From Myxococcota bacterium (GTDB taxonomy: Bacteria; Myxococcota; UBA4151), in assembly GCA_028823075.1 (NCBI GenBank), contig JAPKCE010000157.1, positions 1 through 5,519 on the forward strand: a stretch of 5,519 nt of DNA. The letters are read 5' to 3'. The notes beneath the pieces are model-generated. The model ran no database searches. It was not told where the DNA came from and saw only the letters and a list, made by a program, of their open reading frames with translations. Positions 1 to 4,809 of the stretch are shown here, in pieces (within the stretch, counting starts at the first letter, position 1; the number at the start of each line of letters is the position of its first letter). A program made the position numbers and the translations under genes.

Positions 1-42
1 ATTATCGGCGGTTTACGTCGCCGTCGTCGTCGCGTCAGCTAA
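1..42 (+). CDS. C-terminal tail of a rightward gene ending in an Arg cluster (partial, 5' end outside window)
   Basis: Read from base 1, the frame gives IIGGLRRRRRRVS and then TAA at 40-42. A short hydrophobic/Gly stretch followed by a run of arginines and an immediate stop is how C-terminal sorting tails of the PEP-CTERM/MYXO-CTERM kind end (transmembrane segment, then basic cluster), and how tail-anchored membrane proteins can end. Only 13 residues are visible, so the hydrophobic helix and any upstream signature motif are out of view and the protein's function is unknown. The TAA shares two bases with the TAG of the leftward gene at 39-41, a tight tail-to-tail arrangement. The arginines come from a CGT/CGC triplet run at about 16-33, so a chance open frame through a simple repeat is the main alternative. 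Confidence 0.42.
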   Translation: MIGGLRRRRRRVS

Positions 43-1214
43 GGTTCAAACTTAATCATATACGATAGCTTGGGATCCCGCGGGGAGACGGGCCATTCTT
101 CGGCGCCGATCTCTTGCCCCCAACAATGGACGCCCGGGACATTAAGAAATTTTACGCAGGACACGTCGCTCCCTAGGCGCAGTTGACGCGGTAGAGAGCT
201 GCTGTGTTCCATCACTTGCTCGGGAAGAGCGCTGACCGCCATGCCAATGTCGCCTGGCAGTTCGCCTCCGAGTTGATGGCTCGTATTACTACCCCAGCAA
301 TCGATGTTGCCGTTTTCGCGCAGTAAACAGGCGTGATCTGTTCCGCAAACTAGCTGTCTCGTGCTGTTGTTATGGCGGCCAAAACTACCCGCCGGCTCGG
401 GGAGCGCTTGAACCACCCGGCTTTCGGAGTTGCCAAAGCAGTTCAGTTTGTAGTCATCGCCGCCGACCTCGCCGCCGATATAACAAGTGTAATTATTGGC
501 GACGCAGAGGTCTTGAATTTCGATATGGCTGCGGCGAACGGTCAAGGGTTGGATAACATTATCTTCACCAAAAGCACCACCGGCACCCCAGCATAACAGG
601 CTATTGTCTGACTGGGAGAAGAGACAAGCGTGGTCTTCGGTCATGGCGAGCATTTCGTTGGTCGGCGAATATTCTTCTAGGCCGATGAGAACCGGCTGAG
701 TTTCGGAATCATGGTTGTTATAGAGGTTGCCGCCGTACCCCCAGCACCATAACTCCCCCGAGGCTCTTAAATAGTGACAAACCGCGCTGCCTGGCGCGTA
801 GAGTTTCGCGTCAGCGGCCACTTGTACCCCCTCAACGGCGGCGGCCGGAAAATAGGTATCGCGATCAAATTGACCTGCTCGCCCCAGCGCTGAACTTCCT
901 CTGCCGCTGCAGATCACCTCGGTTTGGCGAATGCCGCAAAGGACATCTCGTCCCAGCACGAGGCTGGTTAGATCGCCCATTCCCGCAATCTCAACAGCGC
1001 CTGATGCTGCTGAGACCGGGCTCGGATGACTACCCCAACACCATAGGCTTTGGTCGGCCGCAGCTCGGCCGGGGCTCTGCGCACAGCCGTAGTTGTCGCG
1101 CAGGTAAATATTGGTAATTTCATGCGTCTCGAACCAGGCAAACCGGTCGCCCCGTTCAAGCTCCGCAACACAGCCGCTCAGGACAATTAATGATAGAATC
1201 AGTCCGCTGCGCAT
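39..1214 (-). CDS. Lipoprotein with seven Cys-paired RCC1-like repeats (predicted beta-propeller)
   Basis: The 391-residue product starts with a lipoprotein signal peptide: MRSG, a hydrophobic core, then the lipobox LSGC with lipidated Cys15. The rest is a chain of roughly 50-residue RCC1-like units, each with a first Cys followed 9-15 residues later by a second Cys, usually in a CWG word. The pairs are C44/C59, C93/C102, C146/C157, C197/C208, C244/C259, C296/C306 and C353/C364. Seven units match the seven blades of an RCC1 propeller, and the regular Cys pairs suggest one disulfide per blade, as expected outside the cytoplasm. Blades 2 and 5 have degenerate words (CSG, CFG). Two further Cys (237, 290) lie just before blades 5 and 6. 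Val at +2 after Cys15 is compatible with outer-membrane sorting. The ATG at 1214 is preferred over a GTG at 1229, because GGAGG at 1223-1227 lies 8 bases before the ATG and the GTG overlaps it. The role is unknown; surface binding or adhesion is typical speculation for such proteins. Confidence 0.88.
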   Translation of the reverse strand: MRSGLILSLIVLSGCVAELERGDRFAWFETHEITNIYLRDNYGCAQSPGRAAADQSLWCWGSHPSPVSAASGAVEIAGMGDLTSLVLGRDVLCGIRQTEVICSGRGSSALGRAGQFDRDTYFPAAAVEGVQVAADAKLYAPGSAVCHYLRASGELWCWGYGGNLYNNHDSETQPVLIGLEEYSPTNEMLAMTEDHACLFSQSDNSLLCWGAGGAFGEDNVIQPLTVRRSHIEIQDLCVANNYTCYIGGEVGGDDYKLNCFGNSESRVVQALPEPAGSFGRHNNSTRQLVCGTDHACLLRENGNIDCWGSNTSHQLGGELPGDIGMAVSALPEQVMEHSSSLPRQLRLGSDVSCVKFLNVPGVHCWGQEIGAEEWPVSPRDPKLSYMIKFEP

Positions 1215-1227
1215 CAGTTCGACCTCC
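1214..1227 (-). promoter_or_regulatory. Shine-Dalgarno and TGATG stop/start overlap
   Basis: On the minus strand, GGAGG (1227 to 1223) precedes the ATG at 1214-1212 by 8 bases. The TGA of the upstream gene (1216-1214) shares its last base with that ATG. This fixes the start of the RCC1-like lipoprotein gene and implies translational coupling of the two genes. Confidence 0.8.
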
Positions 1228-2002
1228 ACCAGGTCCAGGCGTTTAAGGCGATACCTGCCCCCGCAAGGCTTAGACCGAGCGTAATCGAGCCGTTCGCCCG
1301 TTCTCGGGCGTTCAAAAAGTCATAGCGTGGGTCCTGCGCGTCCACCGTTGTTGTCGCCCGATTAAAAGCTTCTCGATGCGTTTCCGCCTGTTTGCTGGCA
1401 TCAGGGTAAACGGCCGCGAAATACCCCGCCCCTGCGGTGATCATCCCGAGACCTAGCCACGAAAACCGTCTGCTCGAGGAGCGCTTAATAGGCTTGGGTG
1501 GAAGTGCTTTGGTCGAAGACGCTTTTTTGGGTGAGGAAGCGAGCGGAAGGGTTAGCAGTTCCAGCTCTTTGCTGAGGATGTTGACCATATCGTCCATGCT
1601 ATCGACCAAGGTACTTCGACGATTCACCACGCTGGCATTTTCGCTATCGAGTATTTTTAAATTGAGCGCCAAACGGCTGCCGAGCTTTCCGAGTCCACCG
1701 ACGAGTAGGTAGCGCGCGCCTAGCGCACCGCCGAGTTCCGCCAAACAGTTATCATCGCCGCAGCCCAATGCTGATTTTTGCTCTTCAACACTCAGGATGG
1801 CCTGCATGTCGCTGCTGCCGATAACGCGGCTAAAGCGCTTGCTGTCGGCGACGATGGCGACCAAGCGCTGGTTCAAAAGCTTGGCCTCTCCCAAAGAGAT
1901 TCCCTTTTCAACGACGAGGTCGAGAACGAGAATGCTACGTTCATCGTCCGAACTCGCCGCCGGCGCGGCAAAGGCGATTATTGATGCGATTAAGTAGATC
2001 AC
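1214..2002 (-). CDS. CsgG/FlgO-like envelope protein with two C-terminal membrane segments
   Basis: The 262-residue product has an N-terminal signal-like hydrophobic segment (residues 1-16, likely cleavage near APAA/S). A globular alpha/beta domain follows (about 22-150), resembling the fold shared by CsgG, FlgO and LpoB-type proteins: an ILVLDL first strand, a segment with RFSRVIG and an M-x-A-I-L helix, then GARYLLVGGLGKLG leading into LNLKILD. These are recognisable family words, but no closer subfamily could be assigned. A Cys pair in ALGCGDDNCLAELG (C81, C86) is a likely disulfide. A Lys/Pro/Ser/Arg linker (about 155-179) leads to two hydrophobic segments (about 180-199 and 239-258) around a 40-residue polar loop. 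The start is GTG at 2002, with AAGGA 6 bases upstream; no ATG fits better. It is the first gene of an operon with the RCC1-like lipoprotein, suggesting the two act together in the envelope. The biochemical role is unknown. Confidence 0.82.
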   Translation of the reverse strand: MIYLIASIIAFAAPAASSDDERSILVLDLVVEKGISLGEAKLLNQRLVAIVADSKRFSRVIGSSDMQAILSVEEQKSALGCGDDNCLAELGGALGARYLLVGGLGKLGSRLALNLKILDSENASVVNRRSTLVDSMDDMVNILSKELELLTLPLASSPKKASSTKALPPKPIKRSSSRRFSWLGLGMITAGAGYFAAVYPDASKQAETHREAFNRATTTVDAQDPRYDFLNARERANGSITLGLSLAGAGIALNAWTWWRSN

Positions 2003-2103
2003 AAGATGTCCTTAACGAACTCGAATGGCGACTTGGTTTACAGTCTGCCTAGACTTGCTGCAACGTTCTGCGTTGTACTGTAAAGGCGATTAGGAGGCTT
2101 ACC
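2003..2103. promoter_or_regulatory. Divergent intergenic promoter region
   Basis: This 101-bp spacer separates the leftward CsgG-like/RCC1-like operon from the rightward FadL-like operon and must hold promoters for both unless transcription enters from elsewhere. Rightward candidates are TTGCTG (2055-2060) and TGTAAA (2079-2084), 18 bases apart. Leftward candidates, read on the minus strand, are TTGCAG (2063 to 2058) and TGTAAA (2042 to 2037), 15 bases apart. These are weak sigma-70 matches, and the rightward one would leave only about 13 bases of leader. The ribosome-binding sites are clear: AGGAGG at 2092-2097, six bases before the ATG at 2104, and AAGGA on the minus strand before the GTG at 2002. 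Confidence 0.5.
2037..2084. repeat. Perfect 8-bp inverted repeat TTTACAGT / ACTGTAAA around a central dyad
   Basis: TTTACAGT at 2037-2044 is mirrored exactly by ACTGTAAA at 2077-2084, 32 bases apart and centred near 2060.5. A second small dyad, TTGC-T-GCAA (2055-2063), sits almost at the same centre. The arrangement lies in the middle of the divergent spacer. It could be paired operator half-sites, or two mirror-image promoters whose -10 boxes form the outer arms. Confidence 0.6.
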
Positions 2104-3354
2104 ATGCGCATCACCCTTTCTTTCTTTCTTATGGCGGTTTCATCGGCCGCTACGGCTGGTGGTTACGACACCCCCATGCTGTACACCGCTGAGCATATGG
2201 GCATGGGCGGCGCAGCGGTCGCTGGGGTCTCCGATGCCTCGGCGCTGTTTCATAACCCTGCAGGTTTGGCGAAGATCAAAAAGGGCAGCGGTATTTTCCA
2301 TATCACCTATCTGCGCGGCACCGTCACCGGCTCGCCGGGCAGTTCACCCGAATCCACCTCCATCACCTCGGAGCCAACCTCGGCTCCTTTTCCTTTGATT
2401 GGCGGTGCTTACCGTCTGCATCCCAAAGTCGTTCTCGGGATGGCGGCTTTTCCCATCGCTTCGGCAGGGGCAACGTACAGCTACGAAGGCTTCGGCGGCG
2501 CTAAAATTAGCGATTCGACCACCTTGGTTTTCGCCGAGGTCGGCCCGGGTGTTGGCTTTGATTTGGGTAAGGTTCGCTTCGGTTTGGGCTATCGCTTGAC
2601 CTATCTGATGCTCGAGCGTTTTAATGGTGCCGAAGGCGAAGGGGTTGACCCGCTCATCGATTTCAAACTCACCGGCACCGATGCTTCGGGCCTGCGCGCC
2701 GGGCTTCAAGCTGACCTTATGGACGGTGACAACGGTAAGTTGAGCCTTGGCTTGAGTTATCGTCATCAGGTGATCATCAAACCGACGGCCGCCGAGGCGC
2801 GAGCGATCGGTTTTAAAATCACCGATATGAGTTCGCGCTTTATCTTGCCATCGCGCATTGTCGGCGGGCTGCGTTTTGACAGCGGTGCTTGGGGCGTGGC
2901 CGCCGATGTCGAATATGGCTTTAATGGGCTCAATGAGAAGTCGGTGCTTGCGGGAACTGCCGAGTTGGCGCCTGGAATGACTGACGATATAGCCTTGGAT
3001 AATGTTTTTGGATGGCAAGATGCGCTGACCTACCGATTGGGCGTAGAGCATCGCCTCGCCAACGGTATTAAACTACGTCTGGGCGGAGCCTACGACGAGC
3101 AGACCTCGAGCAAACAATACCCCACCGCTTTTGGTACACCTCCGGCTCCCACCACGGTGCTCGGTGGCGGTATCGGCAAGACTTTTGGGCCCTGGACGGT
3201 TGATTTTTCCATGGTCAACCGCCGCGGCTCGGCAGAGGTGACGGCCGACGATCTAGCCTTGGCGAAAGAGTCCTGTGTTTTCTGTAGTAAAGCCGGTACC
3301 TACGCCATCGATCTAACAGGAACTTATGTTTCAGTACGCTATGAAACGAATTAA
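2104..3354 (+). CDS. FadL/OmpP1/TodX-family outer-membrane hydrophobic-compound channel
   Basis: The 416-residue product is a predicted 14-strand outer-membrane barrel of the family that carries long-chain fatty acids and aromatic or other hydrophobic compounds into the periplasm. A signal peptide (1-18, cleavage TA/GG) is followed by the family's N-terminal hatch signature: MGMGGAAVAGVSDASALFHNPAGLA, seen as GMGGA near 33-37 and the conserved NPAG at 51-54. Further family words are LPSRIVGGLRF (about 248-258), WQDALTYRLGVEHR (about 304-317), LRLGGAYD (about 324-331) and a GGGIGK turn (about 354-359). Length is typical. A Ser/Thr/Pro-rich stretch at about 73-96 is probably an external loop. 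Two unusual points are a CVFC pair (C391, C394) just before the last strand and an ending RYETN rather than a terminal Phe or Trp. The start has AGGAGG six bases upstream. It is probably co-transcribed with the Cys-rich lipoprotein 33 bp downstream. The substrate cannot be read from the sequence. Confidence 0.93.
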   Translation: MRITLSFFLMAVSSAATAGGYDTPMLYTAEHMGMGGAAVAGVSDASALFHNPAGLAKIKKGSGIFHITYLRGTVTGSPGSSPESTSITSEPTSAPFPLIGGAYRLHPKVVLGMAAFPIASAGATYSYEGFGGAKISDSTTLVFAEVGPGVGFDLGKVRFGLGYRLTYLMLERFNGAEGEGVDPLIDFKLTGTDASGLRAGLQADLMDGDNGKLSLGLSYRHQVIIKPTAAEARAIGFKITDMSSRFILPSRIVGGLRFDSGAWGVAADVEYGFNGLNEKSVLAGTAELAPGMTDDIALDNVFGWQDALTYRLGVEHRLANGIKLRLGGAYDEQTSSKQYPTAFGTPPAPTTVLGGGIGKTFGPWTVDFSMVNRRGSAEVTADDLALAKESCVFCSKAGTYAIDLTGTYVSVRYETN

Positions 3355-3387
3355 AAACCGCAGGCGATCCCTGCACGGAGATTTGAG

Positions 3388-3954
3388 ATGAAGAATGTTT
3401 TTGGCCTATGCGCCCTGAGTTTGTTGTTGGTTGCCTGTCCGGCTCCCGAGACTGATGCCAACGATGCCGGCAGCAATGGAGCGGCGGATACGGGCATGGC
3501 CGATACCGGTGTCGTTGCTGATGCTGGTGAAGCACCGGTTGACGACGCTGGTGAAGCACCGGCCGCCGATGCTGGTCCTGCAGTGACCAACGCCTGCACC
3601 AACGACTCCGACATGGCTGGCGTCCAGGCAACCTACGCCAACGACGCAAGCGCCGCCGACATCGCTTCGGCCTGCGGTCTGCAATGCTTCCAAGCTATGG
3701 GCATGGGGCTGACTAACGAATGCGTCGTCGAGTGCATGCGCACGGGCACCAACAGTGATATTTCGGATGCCTGCATGGGTTGCTTCGGCGGTTCCGTCGT
3801 ATGCACCGTCGCCAACTGCGCCTTGGCCTGCGCTGCAGATCCCTCCTCGGCCGCCTGCGGTGCTTGCCGCTGTGGAGACAACCCTGCCAGCGTGAATTGC
3901 GTCGACGTCTACAGCACCTGCTCGGGCATCCCCGCCACGGGTCAATGCCCTTGA
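3388..3954 (+). CDS. Cys-rich lipoprotein with Ala/Asp/Gly linker
   Basis: The 188-residue product has a lipoprotein signal with lipobox LVAC (lipidated Cys17). A low-complexity acidic linker (about 19-66) made of DAG, DTG and GEAP words follows. The C-terminal domain (70-188) contains 16 cysteines: 70, 96, 100, 112, 116, 129, 132, 139, 144, 148, 157, 160, 162, 171, 178 and 187. They form repeated C-x3-C, C-x2-C and C-x-C spacings, ending in a YSTCSG word. I recognise this as the style of Cys-rich lipoproteins common in Myxococcota/Bradymonadales, without a known function. The even Cys count and exported location favour eight disulfides; metal binding is the alternative. ACGGAG lies 7 bases before the ATG. 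The 33-bp gap after the FadL-like gene has no terminator, so the two are likely co-transcribed, and a role as an accessory or substrate-binding partner of the channel is possible but unproven. A strong terminator follows. Confidence 0.88.
   Translation: MKNVFGLCALSLLLVACPAPETDANDAGSNGAADTGMADTGVVADAGEAPVDDAGEAPAADAGPAVTNACTNDSDMAGVQATYANDASAADIASACGLQCFQAMGMGLTNECVVECMRTGTNSDISDACMGCFGGSVVCTVANCALACAADPSSAACGACRCGDNPASVNCVDVYSTCSGIPATGQCP
3520..3576 (+). repeat. 24-bp-period tandem repeat inside the lipoprotein linker
   Basis: GCTGGTGAAGCACCGG occurs identically at 3523-3538 and 3547-3562, with a third partial unit (GCTGGT) at 3571-3576, giving a 24-base (8-codon) period. It encodes successive DAGEAP words of the linker. 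The period is a multiple of three, so copy-number change would alter linker length without breaking the frame. Confidence 0.8.
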
Positions 3955-3989
3955 TCCTTTCCTAAACAGGAAGTCATCACGGGAAAGGG
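3955..3989 (+). other. Possible alternative hairpin competing with the terminator
   Basis: CCTTTCC (3956-3962) is complementary to GGAAAGG (3982-3988), and two flanking G-U pairs could extend it. The second strand overlaps the left arm of the terminator stem (3984-3995), so the two structures exclude each other in part. The first strand begins two bases after the lipoprotein stop codon, where a terminating ribosome would cover it. The terminator stem is far stronger, so this may be chance. Confidence 0.22.
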
Positions 3990-4018
3990 AGCGCTTTATA
4001 GCGCTCCCTTTTCTCTTT
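3984..4018 (+). terminator. Intrinsic (Rho-independent) terminator
   Basis: AAAGGGAGCGCT (3984-3995) pairs perfectly with AGCGCTCCCTTT (4000-4011) around a 4-base loop, giving a 12-bp GC-rich stem followed by the U-rich tract TCTCTTT (4012-4018). It ends the FadL-like/Cys-rich lipoprotein operon. On the opposite strand the hairpin is followed by only a short T run, so rightward termination is its main use. It ends 14 bases before the start codon of the next gene. Confidence 0.92.
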
Positions 4019-4032
4019 AAAGAGGGTCTTCG

Positions 4033-4794
4033 ATGAACGAGTTATGGGTCTCGGCACCTCCAATTTACCGCAGCGCTATCTTGGCGCTTGCCGTCTTCGG
4101 TCTGCTTAGCTTTATTCTACTCTTCTTCGTTTCTGCACCCTACGGTCGCCACCATCGCAGCGGTTGGGGTCCCACCTTGCCGGCGCGCTGGGGTTGGGTG
4201 CTGATGGAGCTGCCGAGTTTGCTCTGCATGGCTGCGGGCTTGCTCTGGTTTGGCGCGAGTCTATCTCTTCACGCCGCTTTGTTAGCGACGCTTTTTTTGG
4301 CGCATTACGCCTACCGCAGCCTGGTTTTCCCGTTTCGTCTGCGCGGGGGGTCGGCCAAGACTAAGCCCTGGTTGACCGTGGTGTTCGCCGTAGCATTTAA
4401 TGGCGTCAATGGCGTCGCCAACGCCTTTGATTTGTCTCGAATGCCGGCCGTCGAGCCTTTGATCTTCGGTTTCGGGATCGCCCTATTCCTGCTCGGTGTC
4501 GGGATCAACCACCACGCTGACCAGCTCTTATTGTCGCTTCGCAAGCCAGGCGAGAGCGCCTATAAAATTCCTTACGGCGGGCTGTACCGTTACATCTCCG
4601 CGCCCAATTATTTTGGTGAGATTCTTCAGTGGATGGGTTTCGCTCTGGCGGCTGCAACCCCGGCGGCTCTATTTTTCGCGTGCTTTACCGTGTGCAACCT
4701 GTTGCCTCGGGCGCGCAGTCATCACCGCTGGTATCATGAAAAATTTGAAGAATACCCAGCTGAGCGCAAAGCATTAATACCCTTTGTTTGGTGA
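4033..4794 (+). CDS. Steroid 5-alpha-reductase homologue (3-oxo-5-alpha-steroid 4-dehydrogenase family)
   Basis: The 253-residue polytopic membrane protein closely resembles eukaryotic SRD5A1/2 and plant DET2, which reduce the delta-4 double bond of 3-oxo-steroids with NADPH. Its length is near-typical (about 254-262). Family words run in order: APYGRHHRSGWGP (35-47), MELPS (58-62), HYAYRSLVFP (91-100), GINHHAD (157-163), LRKPGE (169-174), YKIPYGGLYRYISAPNYFGEI (177-197), PRARSHHRWYHEKFEEYP (225-242) and a final RKALIPFVW. Residues matching the SRD5A2 catalytic and cofactor site are present: E59, Y92, N159, D163, R170, N192, E196, R226, H230 and Y234. Hydrophobic segments lie at about 13-34, 53-73, 80-98, 114-130, 141-158 and 203-223. 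GAGGG (4022-4026) lies six bases before the ATG. The steroid or sterol substrate is unknown; reduction of another enone lipid is possible. The nearest neighbour is a convergent FAD oxidoreductase of a superfamily that also acts on 3-ketosteroids. Confidence 0.93.
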   Translation: MNELWVSAPPIYRSAILALAVFGLLSFILLFFVSAPYGRHHRSGWGPTLPARWGWVLMELPSLLCMAAGLLWFGASLSLHAALLATLFLAHYAYRSLVFPFRLRGGSAKTKPWLTVVFAVAFNGVNGVANAFDLSRMPAVEPLIFGFGIALFLLGVGINHHADQLLLSLRKPGESAYKIPYGGLYRYISAPNYFGEILQWMGFALAAATPAALFFACFTVCNLLPRARSHHRWYHEKFEEYPAERKALIPFVW

Positions 4795-4809
4795 GCTCTT
4801 CGCTTAGCG

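Noticed and set aside
1212..1229. GTG at 1229-1227 as an earlier start for the RCC1-like lipoprotein, adding five residues
   Set aside because: It overlaps the GGAGG ribosome-binding site that serves the ATG at 1214, and it would put acidic residues before the signal peptide.
2344..3051. Long open frame on the minus strand opposite the FadL-like gene
   Set aside because: It is antisense to a clear outer-membrane protein gene, has no recognisable domain or good ribosome-binding site, and is explained by GC-rich codon bias.
3406..3945. Minus-strand open frame opposite the Cys-rich lipoprotein
   Set aside because: Its Ala/Gly/Val-rich product mirrors the low-complexity coding strand, while the plus-strand frame has a lipobox and a structured Cys pattern.
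3974..4002. Promoter for the reductase inside the terminator hairpin (TATAGC at 3997-4002)
   Set aside because: There is no credible -35 box at the right distance, and the TATA is the hairpin loop; only transcript mapping could revive it.
4795..4809. Possible bidirectional terminator between the two convergent genes
   Set aside because: The only dyad (CGCT-T-AGCG) has a one-base loop and no T tract, so it cannot act as a normal hairpin terminator.
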